Of a stretch of DNA of 64,000 nucleotides, positions 17,207-25,567 are shown in pieces. Each line of letters starts with the position of its first letter. Position 1 is the first letter of the stretch. This DNA comes from Actinomycetota bacterium (GTDB lineage Bacteria > Actinomycetota > Aquicultoria > Aquicultorales > Aquicultoraceae). The stretch covers positions 1 to 64,000 of the forward strand of contig JAGXSZ010000023.1 of assembly GCA_018333515.1 (NCBI GenBank), given 5' to 3'. The notes beneath the pieces were generated by a model. It was not told the origin of the DNA, did no database searches, and saw only the letters and a program-made list of their open reading frames with translations. Position numbers and translations under genes: made by a program.

Positions 17207-18070
17207 CTAGTCCCCGCTATGGTCCGATTTTTGTTCTATCTGCCTTTGTTTCGTCGCTGGCGGGAGATAGTTCTCGGCTGTGATAACGCTCTTGCCTGTT
17301 TTTGCTTCTAACTCCAATCGAGCTTTCTTCGATATTTTACCGCCCTTTTTCCCCGCATCCGCATTTTCAACCATGCCGGTAGCATTCACGCTTTCGGCAA
17401 TCTGTCTGGTCGAAAGTTCCGCAAGTGCCGTGAAAATCAACTCCGCTTCACTCATATGGTCGCGCAGATTCTGCGTTTTAAGGCCTTTTATATCTTTATG
17501 CGTTTTTACTGAAACGCCGCTCCATTCCTGATGAATGATGTTGGTGAGAATAGCGTATTCGTCTTCTTCGGTTATTTCGTGGTCATTCCAATAATCAGTG
17601 AGTTTATTTCGGGTTTCCTGACCCATCATCCGCTGCTGGATCCACTTTTCGCTTCTGCCGAGCTGTTGCCAGTATTCACGGGCGCGCTCAAGTGAGCGTG
17701 CGGGGTCGCCCATATCCTGTAAACGTTCGTATCCCACCTTTGCCAGCCATAATTTTATCGGCTCTGCTTTGGGACTGGGCACAGACTGAATAAGCCGTAA
17801 CAATGTTTCCGGGTCGGCAACATCGGTCAGGTATTTTTTCCCGTCGGCGGCTTCCATTTTCAGTCGGTGACAATTTGTCACCGACTCACTTCCTTCCTTT
17901 CTCAACCTTTCTTTGAGCTTATTCCAGTATTTTCTGGCGGTTTGATAATCCGGCTGCTGTATCAGAACCTGTAAAATATCAACCACCGAGAAATACCAAG
18001 TTTCGTTTTGCTCATCGTAATGACGGCGGATTTTATAGTTTTCAAATATGGCTAATTTTTTCTCAGTCAT
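17207..18070 (-). CDS. BRO/DinD-type protein with N-terminal BRO domain
   Basis: A 287-residue protein of the BRO/DinD class. The N-terminal 100 residues carry the BRO pattern (RRHYDEQNETWYFSVVDILQVL, YWNKLKERL, DVADPETLLRLIQS). The remainder (ARSLERAREYWQQLGRSEKWIQQRM, then TDYW and KGLKTQNLRDHMSEAELIFTALAE) resembles DNA-damage-inducible protein D relatives, often carried by mobile elements. Function is unknown; DinD in E. coli interferes with RecA filaments. Start chosen at ATG 18070 behind GGAGG; it overlaps the stop of a small upstream gene by eight bases, suggesting translational coupling. Confidence 0.75.
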   Translation of the reverse strand: MTEKKLAIFENYKIRRHYDEQNETWYFSVVDILQVLIQQPDYQTARKYWNKLKERLRKEGSESVTNCHRLKMEAADGKKYLTDVADPETLLRLIQSVPSPKAEPIKLWLAKVGYERLQDMGDPARSLERAREYWQQLGRSEKWIQQRMMGQETRNKLTDYWNDHEITEEDEYAILTNIIHQEWSGVSVKTHKDIKGLKTQNLRDHMSEAELIFTALAELSTRQIAESVNATGMVENADAGKKGGKISKKARLELEAKTGKSVITAENYLPPATKQRQIEQKSDHSGD

Positions 18071-18215
18071 TGCTATCCTCCTCGCCGCAAGATAGTTCAT
18101 TGCCCATGCGGTATTTAATGTCGTCGTTGATGATGAAATCAAATTCTTCTAATGTGGATATATCCATAGAAGATTCAAGCGTGGTTTTCGTTTTCCCTTT
18201 TCTAAGGCTTGGCAT
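18063..18215 (-). CDS. Small acidic protein coupled to the BRO gene
   Basis: A 50-residue frame starting with MPSLRKGKTKTTLESS and ending GEEDSND. The basic first part contrasts with the acidic rest. It has a GGAGG ribosome site close to the ATG, and its stop codon overlaps the start region of the BRO-type gene. No homologue is recognised. The overlap and ribosome site argue for real translation. Confidence 0.5.
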   Translation of the reverse strand: MPSLRKGKTKTTLESSMDISTLEEFDFIINDDIKYRMGNELSCGEEDSND

Positions 18216-18412
18216 AGACCTCCAAGGAATCTAACATATATTTTATACTTATTCAGAGATTGGTTGGGTTATACCTCTTGATAGAAAAGTACGTCAAAAA
18301 GAAATACCATGGCCAAGCTTATCCGTATACGCTTGGCTACCAAGAACATATTTATACTAGATGCGCTCGCGAGGGGTTTTCCCGACCGTGCCTTCTCTTT
18401 TCGCCCCCACCG

Positions 18413-20212
18413 CTATTTAGCATGTTCAACCATGCATCCGACTACCATCTTAGCCGCCTCCGCCCTCGTCGCGGTATTATCAGGCTTAAACGTTGCGTCA
18501 GAGTAACCGCTAACAATATTTGCTCTCACGCAGCTACTAATAAAACTCTTTGCCCAGTGCGAAGAGATATCGGTGAGTGAGCCTGAGCTAGCCGGTAGAT
18601 TGAGAATCCGTGCTAAAATAGCGGCGACCTCAGCCCGCGTGACTCCTCTTGCGGGTCTAAAGGTGCCGTCAGGGTATCCCGCTATAGCACCGCGCGCGAC
18701 TGCAGTCTCGACATATCGATAAGACCAGCCGGCTGCATCAACATCACTAAAGGATGCACCTGCAGGAACTTCTAAGCTCCACCCCATGGCTAAGCATATC
18801 ATCTTGGCGAACTCGGCTCTTGTGACACTAGCGTCTGGTCTGAACTTTCCATCAGTATAGCCACTGAGTATTTTCCGCTCAACAAGGGTTTTAATAAAAG
18901 CGTCATACCAGGCATTGTAAGCGACATCGGAGAATGTCCTTCCTGTTTCAACGGTGGCTATCGGTTTTGTCGGTACGTAAGATTGCCCGTAGGTGACCGT
19001 TGCCTCTTCTTTGTGCACGAAGCGCTTATAGCGGTCTTGATACGTAATGACGACGCGATACTGTGTGCCCCGCTCTGCGCTTACCTTTATGTTTGACGAC
19101 CAGTATAACTCCTTGCCGGGCACCGCCCCTGCCTTGGCACGTTTCTGCTGGTGAACAAGTTTGCCTTTTGCGTTATATATGGAGGTCGTCACATCTCCTA
19201 CAGCCTGGACATTGCCGGTCCCTTTGTGGTAGTGGCGCACTAAAAGACCGCTCCTTGAAAAGGTAATTTTGCCGGTGGTCTTGGCGCTAATATCAACTTT
19301 CGCCGCTTTGCCATCGCTCTCACTTGCCCAAAGAACGGAGTTTGCGACAAGCTCTTTGGCCTGCGCTGCTTGGCTTTTAAGGCGCGCGTGCCACCAGAAA
19401 TCCATCACCCTAAAGGTGAAATAGATGACTCTGCCCTGACCGTATCGTCCCGCCCAGGCGGCAGCCGTGCCGTCTTTATACCAAAGTATGGGACTCACGT
19501 TTTTATTTACGCCGCCAGGCAGTGCCTCTGTAAGCTCAACTGCTGACACCCTATCCTCAACGAGAGAGATGGCGTTTACGCTAAGCGCCTCTTTTGTCCG
19601 CGAAATAATAGGATGCGTTGAGTCTTTGCTCGAAACGCTGAAACCCGAGTCGAAGGGGTCGTTGATAAATTGCACTTGAAGCACCTCACTTAAGGGGCCC
19701 CACTCCCACGCCAGGTGCTTGAAATAGCGAATCCACAACGCAAAGGGAGGATAAACTCTCGATGGCGCAAAGAGGCAGACGATTGAGCCACCATCTTTTA
19801 CATAGTCTCGTACCGCCACATCCTGCGCCTCGTCCATCATAAAGGTATAGGGAAACACAACCGCTTTATATTTCTTGAGCGCGGACGTGCTTTTAAGTGT
19901 AGCATCGCTTACTTTTTCAACCGTGTAGCCCTTCTCTTTCAACATGTCGTAGACAAGCTCTTCTCGCTCAAGGATGGCGACTTGTCCCATGTTGCTGCCC
20001 GGATGAGTAGTCTGCCTGCCGGATTCCTCCGTCTGCTCGGAAAAGACGACGCCGATTTTAGCGGTCGACACCGGCGAAGCGTTCGCAGTCAGGGTCAGCG
20101 TACTAAAAAGCATGATAAATGATAGGCCAACGACGGTGAAAAGAATAAGTGAGATTCGCATATGCTTAGACCCGTAGCAAGAAGTCGTTCTGCTGTATGG
20201 TTTGTAAAACAT
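18413..20212 (-). CDS. Secreted protein with glutamine-amidotransferase-like domain and three SLH repeats
   Basis: About 599 residues. A signal peptide (hydrophobic stretch RISLILFTVVGLSFIMLF, cut after TANA) leads to a domain like class I glutamine-amidotransferase/beta-galactosidase middle domains (KIGVVFSE, LKKYKAVVFPYTFMMDE, GGSIVCLFAPSR). A beta-rich linker and three S-layer homology repeats follow in the last 180 residues (FSDVAYNAWY with GYTDGKFRP; FSDVDAAGWS with GYPDGTFRP; LTDISSHWAK with GYSDATFKP). The SLH repeats should bind the pyruvylated cell-wall polymer. The start at 20212 follows AAAGGGG; a shorter one at 20161 lacks a ribosome site. Confidence 0.88.
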   Translation of the reverse strand: MFYKPYSRTTSCYGSKHMRISLILFTVVGLSFIMLFSTLTLTANASPVSTAKIGVVFSEQTEESGRQTTHPGSNMGQVAILEREELVYDMLKEKGYTVEKVSDATLKSTSALKKYKAVVFPYTFMMDEAQDVAVRDYVKDGGSIVCLFAPSRVYPPFALWIRYFKHLAWEWGPLSEVLQVQFINDPFDSGFSVSSKDSTHPIISRTKEALSVNAISLVEDRVSAVELTEALPGGVNKNVSPILWYKDGTAAAWAGRYGQGRVIYFTFRVMDFWWHARLKSQAAQAKELVANSVLWASESDGKAAKVDISAKTTGKITFSRSGLLVRHYHKGTGNVQAVGDVTTSIYNAKGKLVHQQKRAKAGAVPGKELYWSSNIKVSAERGTQYRVVITYQDRYKRFVHKEEATVTYGQSYVPTKPIATVETGRTFSDVAYNAWYDAFIKTLVERKILSGYTDGKFRPDASVTRAEFAKMICLAMGWSLEVPAGASFSDVDAAGWSYRYVETAVARGAIAGYPDGTFRPARGVTRAEVAAILARILNLPASSGSLTDISSHWAKSFISSCVRANIVSGYSDATFKPDNTATRAEAAKMVVGCMVEHAK

Positions 20213-20452
20213 GCCGTGCCCCTTTGTTTTGGTCTGCCTTAGCCTAACTATTGATATACGCACAATTACCTGCCGGGCCCGTTAAACATTTTCGCCCTCA
20301 AATATGGCGTGCACTATAATCGTCGTGAATCGTATCTTTGTGGCGCGCCGTTCTTGCCTTGCGAGCCATCTGCTTTTTTTCGCCTCTTTCACGGTTTCTG
20401 TGTTATGATTTTCCTTGTTTCATCCATAAAGGCCAAGATTTAGAAATACACG
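20213..20452. other. Intergenic, nothing recognised
   Basis: AT-richer spacer upstream of the SLH gene, presumably carrying its promoter. No hairpin or small coding frame is convincing. Confidence 0.3.
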
Positions 20453-20593
20453 CTATTTCTTAGATATATCAGCGCCATATATGTCAGCATTAGTTAAGCG
20501 TAAGTAATAGTCATTGTAATCTCCGTTTCGCCAATCCGTCCACACCACGTAGTTGCCTGAGATTTGAGGTGGCCATTGATTGATTTCTTTCTT
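20453..20593 (-). pseudogene. Fragment of a secreted beta-propeller repeat protein
   Basis: Directly after the TAG of the stalk-domain gene, the same frame stays open for 46 codons. It encodes QWPPQISGNYVVWTDWRN followed by a YYLRLTNADIYG stretch, which is one blade of the DIYLY/PD40-type propeller repeats. There is no start codon for a separate protein, so it is a leftover of a longer gene, or the tail of an ancestral fusion cut by an amber mutation. Confidence 0.55.
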
Positions 20594-21187
20594 CTATTTC
20601 TGACCTCTGATGTTTATGATAACAACAGAATGCGTCCGTAATTTTATCTGAAGTTGATTTACGCCTTTTACATCGACAGTATAGTCTTCTAATCCATTAG
20701 TCCTCTTAAGCTCACCTATAGCTATCTCTGCACCATCCCCATATGCGATGAAAGCGTCTTCGTCATACCCCCGCCCATCTGGTATGCCTGCTGAGAATGT
20801 AATTGTTGAATAACGGCCGGCAAGATTAAAGGCGCACTCCCGATCCAGGTCATACCCCTTGCTGTATTTAATACCAAAAATTGTGGCTGGACTGGATAAC
20901 GATAGCTTCTGGCCGCTATAGGCCTCGAGATCAACCCCGCCAGGCGGGATACCGACATTGACTGTTCTCGTTTTGCTGTCCCAACTCACCGGATAGCCTA
21001 ATGCTTCGGCTACAAATCTAATGGGCACAAAGGTTCTACCGCTCTGAATAAAGGGCGGTACATCTGCTGCAATGTCTTTACCTTCGACGATCAGCCGAAT
21101 GGTGGCTGCGCTGTAACCAATGCCCGCTAAAAAGGCCAAGGATACGACTAAAGCTAGCGCAACCGCTGCCACAACCTTTCTTTTCAA
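20594..21187 (-). CDS. Secreted copper-amine-oxidase N-terminal (stalk) domain protein
   Basis: A 197-residue secreted protein. A signal peptide (KRKVVAAVALALVVSLAFLA) is followed by one copper amine oxidase N-terminal-like repeat, the stalk domain, seen in IRLIVEGKDI, PPFIQSGRTFVPIRFVAEALG and VSWDSKTRTVNVG. The remaining 100 residues are beta-type without known motif. Stalk domains are cell-wall-associated in Gram-positives and carry no oxidase activity. The start is TTG 21187, eight bases after GGGAGG; the upstream ATG options lack ribosome sites. A propeller fragment follows in the same frame. Confidence 0.82.
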   Translation of the reverse strand: MKRKVVAAVALALVVSLAFLAGIGYSAATIRLIVEGKDIAADVPPFIQSGRTFVPIRFVAEALGYPVSWDSKTRTVNVGIPPGGVDLEAYSGQKLSLSSPATIFGIKYSKGYDLDRECAFNLAGRYSTITFSAGIPDGRGYDEDAFIAYGDGAEIAIGELKRTNGLEDYTVDVKGVNQLQIKLRTHSVVIINIRGQK

Positions 21188-21446
21188 TACAACCGCCTCC
21201 CTTAAATTTAAAGCTCGTACTAAACTACAACCAAGAGAACTTATACCCCTCGGCAAGCATGCTAAACCCCGCGTCATGCTATACCGAAAACCGGACTTAG
21301 TAGAAGGGTGGATTGTTCGTTTGACCCCATAGTCTAGGTGCAGGCGGGGTGGCGAATGTATTATGGGCGATATTGAGAACGACAACGCAGTACCGATCGC
21401 TATATTGGCCCGATAACTATATCTGTTTGCTTCCTATAAGAAGCAC

Positions 21447-22316
21447 CTATTCCGCAGTCCATTCGATAATTTGCGGACGGCTCATATAAAGATCGGTAAC
21501 CTTTCTTTTTTCCGACCCGTCCGAGTTCATCACCCATAGAACAAGATTATCTTTCTCTGAAATAAAGGCAATCTTGCTGCTATCGGGGGAGAAGATTGGT
21601 GAGGAGTTCTTGCGGTCGCCTGTAGCTGTTAGCTGTATAGCATTGCCAAGCGCTCCATCCTTTACGGGCATATAGTAAATGTTACCCCTGACAACACCGA
21701 CTATCGCACTGTTGTCCGGCGCCCAAGAGACTCTATGAAAACTGGCGTTGGCAAAGCTCAACATCTTACCAGCGGAAGAGTAGATAGCAACGCTGCCTCC
21801 TCTGAGTGCAAAAAACTTGCCATCCCGCGATATGCCAAGAGAACCGTCATACGTTGTTGGAGAAAAGGCCTGCTTTTCCCCTTCCGCGATCTCAAGGAGT
21901 AGCTTTGAGCCATCTGGTGACACGTATAGAGGCAGGTCGCGCCATGACCCAGAGCCCCGCAGGATAAGCTTCTGGTCTGAGCCATCTGGGTTCATCGAGA
22001 ACCAATAACCATCATTATACACCTGTGGGCAACCCGGACCTTCGTTTGCCCAGAACACTATTTTGGAGCCATCGAGGCTAAAGAAAGCGTGGCGCTCCTT
22101 CGCTCTATCCTCAAAACCATCCCCATAGCGATTCACGGTAAGATTTTCCTTATTGCCGGCAAGACCACCGAGAACTATTTCTTCATCCACAACGGAAATA
22201 GCATGTTTATACTCGGCATCGAAGTCACATCTGTTGGGGTCGCCGCTACCCACGCTACCTCCCCGTGCATGCACTTGGAATTGCCGTTCAAACGCCTGAT
22301 GTGAATCGAATAACAA
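21447..22316 (-). CDS. TolB/PD40-like beta-propeller protein, probably 5'-truncated
   Basis: About 289 residues made of propeller blades of the PD40 type: HAFFSLDGSKIVFWANE, MNPDGSDQKLI, SPIFSPDSSKIAFISE and MNSDGSEKRKV. No signal peptide exists at the only open start (TTG 22316), no ribosome site precedes it, and the first 30 residues do not look like a propeller, so the 5' end has probably been lost. Such proteins are normally secreted. It lies between the stalk-domain protein and tRNA-Thr. Confidence 0.7.
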   Translation of the reverse strand: MLFDSHQAFERQFQVHARGGSVGSGDPNRCDFDAEYKHAISVVDEEIVLGGLAGNKENLTVNRYGDGFEDRAKERHAFFSLDGSKIVFWANEGPGCPQVYNDGYWFSMNPDGSDQKLILRGSGSWRDLPLYVSPDGSKLLLEIAEGEKQAFSPTTYDGSLGISRDGKFFALRGGSVAIYSSAGKMLSFANASFHRVSWAPDNSAIVGVVRGNIYYMPVKDGALGNAIQLTATGDRKNSSPIFSPDSSKIAFISEKDNLVLWVMNSDGSEKRKVTDLYMSRPQIIEWTAE

Positions 22317-22507
22317 GCGTCGTAATGCCGGCGCTACGATGTTCTTTAATAATGTTATACCCTGGACAGTTGGCGTGTGCTAGGCTATCACACATTTTTC
22401 AAGCAGTGGTTTGCAGATAAACAAGTGCAGCGTGAAATTTACAAGTGCAAAATAAGTGCAGAAGCTATAAGTAAAGGGTACCGATTCTCTCGACACCCCA
22501 TCCAAAC

Positions 22508-22583
22508 TGGAGCCACTGAGCGGATTCGAACCGCTGACCTGCTCATTACGAGTGAGCTGCTCTACCTGCTGAGCTACAGTGGC
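22508..22583 (-). tRNA. tRNA-Thr (anticodon CGT)
   Basis: A complete cloverleaf: acceptor GCCACTG/CAGTGGC, D-stem GCTC/GAGC, anticodon stem GCTCA/TGAGC with loop CTCGTAA (anticodon CGT, reading ACG), T-stem AGCGG/CCGCT with loop TTCGAAT, discriminator T and encoded CCA. Confidence 0.95.
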
Positions 22584-22739
22584 GTTGACACCGACGTCCG
22601 AGTGGGTCGGCTACGCTTGCGACTTATATATTATCTATAAAATCGACCCAAATGACAAGATGCTTGCCGGCAGCAACATGCCCCGCACGCCCCCGCACCC
22701 GGCCCGCGAAGTCCGTGCCCTACTCGAAGTCTGTGCCCG

Positions 22740-23744
22740 CTATTTCTCCATGGGCATCTTTGAATCGCCGCCCCACTCATAGACGGACGCTTCGTAGTTT
22801 CTTACTTTCTCAAAGCCAACTGCTCTGAGGATCATGGATGCGTATCCAGACCTTATACCCATGGTTCAGTAGAGTATGAAGTCGTCTTCGGGCGAGATAC
22901 CGTAAGAGGCCATGATTTTCGTGATTTCCTCGGGCGTCTTCGGGGTGCCGTTTTCGTTGTGCAGGTCGAGCCAGAGCATCAATTTTGCTCCCTTGATGTG
23001 TCCGCCTCTCGGCTCTCCGGCTTTTTGCGAGCCCTTGAACTCACCCTCGGTCCGCACATCGAGCACGACCTGTTTGTCGAGGTTATCCAAGACGTAGGCT
23101 TTGGTAGCTATATAACTCTCGTCATAATCCTTGAGTTCAACACCGGTCGTAGGCTTTGGCTGCGCGGGCTCGTCGGTCACATCGTAGCCCAACTCTTTCC
23201 AGTACGAAAGCCCGCCGACCAGGAACTTGACGTTGTCCATGCCCGCCAGTGTCAATTGCCACACAGCCCTGCCGTCACCGCCCGGCCCCTTGAATACATC
23301 GGAATAAAAGACGACCGTCTTATCGTTGTCTATACCCAGCTCTTCCAATGTTTTCTTCAGCTCGGCTTTGTCTTTGATGGTTCCCCATCCCGGGTCTCCG
23401 GGTTTTCCGACCTTGTCCGAGAGCGCGTGAAGGCCGATACCTACAGCGCCCGGTATGTGCTCTTTCGCATAGATGTCGGGTTTATTGCAATCGAACAGGG
23501 CCAGCTCATCGCTGCCGAGCATCCCTTTTAGCTCCTGCGGCGTAATAAGGAAATCGTTGTTTTTGTAGACCGCGAGATCGATTTCTTTCGTCTCCGACGT
23601 TGCTGATTTACCGGCAACATCCGTGTTTTTGCCCGCCGAAGAAGACTTCGGCGCTGGTTCTTGCGCGCACCCGGCAACCGACAATGCGAGCAAAAAGCAT
23701 GCAATGAGCAGCGTCGCATGCTTTAGGCTAGACCGCGTTTTCAA
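22740..23744 (-). CDS. Selenocysteine-containing rhodanese lipoprotein (thiosulfate sulfurtransferase family)
   Basis: A 334-residue double-rhodanese protein with selenocysteine at the active site. A lipoprotein signal (LLIACFLLALSVAGC) anchors it outside the membrane. The first rhodanese domain covers about residues 50-170 (LFDCNKPDIYAKEHIPGAVGIG) and the second about 190-334 (VVLDVRTEGEF, then GHIKGAKLM). The catalytic loop after FILY has TGA (22866-22868) where the family has the sulfur-carrying cysteine. The frame continues with TMGIRSGYASMILRAVGF and a YEASVYEWGGD stretch, the conserved rhodanese C-terminus, to TAG at 22740. With SelA, SelB, SelD and tRNA-Sec in the same window, TGA is read as Sec293. 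The start is TTG at 23744 behind GGGAGG. It overlaps the TVP38 gene by 17 bases. Confidence 0.9.
22825..22868 (-). promoter_or_regulatory. Sec codon and candidate SECIS of the rhodanese gene
   Basis: The UGA at 22866-22868 is followed on the minus strand by UGGAU-ACGC-AUCCA, a five-pair hairpin whose loop is about 23 bases downstream, a suitable distance for a bacterial SECIS read by SelB. The loop lacks the usual leading G and the stem is short, so the exact element is uncertain. Confidence 0.5.
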
Positions 23745-24429
23745 TACTACCAACCTCCCCTTGTTTCCTGTCAGTCCAAACTTTCTTGAGCATCACCGCT
23801 AACGCGCTTAGGGCAAAGAGCATCAGCAATCCCGTGACCATCGTCTTGGTGGTGCCGGTCAGCATCCCCCCGATATAGGAATAGACGATAGTCGCTGGCA
23901 GCTGCCCCACGCCCGTCGCTATGAAAAACGACCAAAAATTCATAGAGGTCAACCCTGCCGCGTAGCTGACGATGTCGAAAGAGACGAACGGCAGCAAGCG
24001 CGCGATAAGAATCGCATACTTGCCGTAGTTTTCAAAGAAGACATCGACGCTTTTGAGCGCGGTGCGAGAAGTAAGCTTCTCCACCGCTTCGCGTCCGAAG
24101 TACTGGGCGATATAGAAACAGAGCACCGCGCCTGCCATCGCGCTCGACCACGACAGAATAGCACCCTTGACCCATCCGAAGAGGCCGGCGTTGGCGAACG
24201 TGATAAGAAAGGCCGGGAGCGGTGCGATTACCGACTGAAATACCATGAGGGCAAACGAGGCTATCGGCGCCCAGATGCCAAACCCCAAGATATAGCCTTT
24301 TACCAGCTCGACATCGAAATTGCTCATTATGAAGAAAGCCTGGTTGAAATTTACCTTGATAAAAGGTACAAACACATAGAGTAGTATAATTATAAGTAAT
24401 ACAAGCAATTTTCCTTTATAACCTTTCAA
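23728..24429 (-). CDS. TVP38/TMEM64 (SNARE-associated, DedA-like) membrane protein
   Basis: A 233-residue inner-membrane protein of the VTT family with about six hydrophobic segments. Family features are FQSVIAPLPAFLITFANAGLFGW (about residues 63-85), the FGREAVEKL segment, and ARLLPFVSFDIVSYAAGLTSM with the conserved arginine and proline. Relatives act as lipid scramblases or transport facilitators, and in bacteria are frequent neighbours of rhodanese and mercuric/selenite-type genes. Start is TTG 24429 after AAGGG. It is translationally coupled to the selenocysteine rhodanese, so the two probably work together in the envelope. Confidence 0.9.
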   Translation of the reverse strand: MKGYKGKLLVLLIIILLYVFVPFIKVNFNQAFFIMSNFDVELVKGYILGFGIWAPIASFALMVFQSVIAPLPAFLITFANAGLFGWVKGAILSWSSAMAGAVLCFYIAQYFGREAVEKLTSRTALKSVDVFFENYGKYAILIARLLPFVSFDIVSYAAGLTSMNFWSFFIATGVGQLPATIVYSYIGGMLTGTTKTMVTGLLMLFALSALAVMLKKVWTDRKQGEVGSIENAV

Positions 24430-24763
24430 TATACCCTTGATGGCGGATCACCCCGTAAATCGTTTCCCCGAAAGGACTACCTGGCACTTAATTGGTGTAC
24501 AGCGTTGAGCCGATTATATCAGCAATCACAAGAATTATCACATAAAAATTAGATATTTTTATACTTTCTATATGGTTGTGTTCGATAATCCTGATGGGTA
24601 TGACGCTTAATCGTTGGCGTATGCTATCTAATTGCCGGAAGGTTGAGACGGGTTTGCTGGGTGATTGCCAGGCGGTGCGATGAGATTATGCCCTTGAAAA
24701 CATTGGATGAAACGCACGTTTCGTATGGATAGAAAACCTGATGTTTCGCAGCTTTATCGCCTC
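24430..24763. other. Noncoding stretch, nothing recognised
   Basis: About 330 AT-rich bases between the TVP38 promoter region and the end of hepT. No terminator hairpin, attC-like site or small gene is convincing. Confidence 0.35.
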
Positions 24764-25108
24764 CTACACATCTTCCTCAGATGGAACATGAGGTTCAACA
24801 AGAGCAATCAAGGCTGGTATATCCTTTTGAACTGTATCCCAAACCTTCACAAAATCGACTCGAAAATAATCATGAATCAATCGATTCCTCATGCCGACCA
24901 TATCGTTCCAGGGTATCTCGGGGTGTGCGTTCTTGAATTCCGGTGATATCTTGTTGGCTGCTTCGCCAATAATTTCGAGGTTTCTCATAATTGCGTCAGA
25001 ACGCAATTCGTCTTTTTGAAAGTTCTCCCATTCTAGACCACTTATGAACTTCCTTGTTCGCTTGGCGGCAATAAGAATATCCAACAAAAATGCTTCGTCA
25101 CGCCACAT
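24764..25108 (-). CDS. hepT: HepT-like toxin (DUF86 HEPN ribonuclease)
   Basis: A 114-residue HEPN-domain protein. The catalytic RX4HXY motif is present in MRNRLIHDYF (about residue 82), and the family stretch LEIIGEAANKIS precedes it. HepT degrades or cleaves RNA and is silenced when its partner MntA AMPylates the tyrosine of this motif. The start ATG (25108, MWRDEAF) lies inside the last codons of mntA, so the pair is coupled. Confidence 0.9.
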   Translation of the reverse strand: MWRDEAFLLDILIAAKRTRKFISGLEWENFQKDELRSDAIMRNLEIIGEAANKISPEFKNAHPEIPWNDMVGMRNRLIHDYFRVDFVKVWDTVQKDIPALIALVEPHVPSEEDV

Positions 25109-25415
25109 ACAAAACCTCTGTTGAATCAAGGATGTGCTTGCGGCGTATATAGTTTTCGCTTTGCTCCACAGCCTTCTTTTCTACAAGATCAACCTCGCGC
25201 TCAAATATCTCTTCGAGTTCCCCTTGCATACGCACTAGATCAAATAAGCTATACTTAGCTTCCTGGGTAAAGGAAACCATTACATCGACGTCACTATCAG
25301 GCCGGAAGTCCTCTCGAAGAACCGAACCGAATAGCGCGAGTTCTTGAATGTTCCATTTTCTGCAAAACTCAGCTACTTTTTTATAAGGTATTTTAATACG
25401 CGCTTTGATCTTCAT
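25098..25415 (-). CDS. mntA: MntA-like minimal nucleotidyltransferase antitoxin
   Basis: A 105-residue minimal nucleotidyltransferase. The active-site signature GSX10DXD is seen in LFGSVLREDFRPDSDVDVMV (about residues 29-48). It is the expected AMPylating antitoxin for the HepT protein encoded next. Complete length, ATG start. The pair sits at the edge of the second cassette-like island. Confidence 0.9.
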   Translation of the reverse strand: MKIKARIKIPYKKVAEFCRKWNIQELALFGSVLREDFRPDSDVDVMVSFTQEAKYSLFDLVRMQGELEEIFEREVDLVEKKAVEQSENYIRRKHILDSTEVLYVA

Positions 25416-25539
25416 CGCCGTTCCTGTACTTTTAGAATAAATACTAGATATTATTTTACATCATAATTGATGCCTTGTTTGAATTTATCGGAACGCCCGC
25501 GCTTTTCTATATGCTTTAAGGTTTAGATAGAAAGGTGTC

Positions 25540-25567
25540 GACAGCAGGCGGACAATCCGCCGCTGTC
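25540..25567. repeat. GC-rich hairpin after the TOTE remnant
   Basis: GACAGC-A-GGCGGA, three-base loop, TCCGCC-GCTGTC forms a strong stem. It has no following T-run on either strand, so it is a fold-back repeat rather than a classical terminator. Confidence 0.5.

Noticed and set aside
22508-22583. tRNA-Thr as an integration site for the accessory genes on its left
   Set aside because: I saw no second copy of the tRNA 3' end in the window and no tyrosine integrase beside it.
22377-22640. 87-residue plus-strand frame across tRNA-Thr
   Set aside because: It reads through the antisense of a complete tRNA.
25540-25567. Hairpin as intrinsic terminator
   Set aside because: No T-run follows on either strand.
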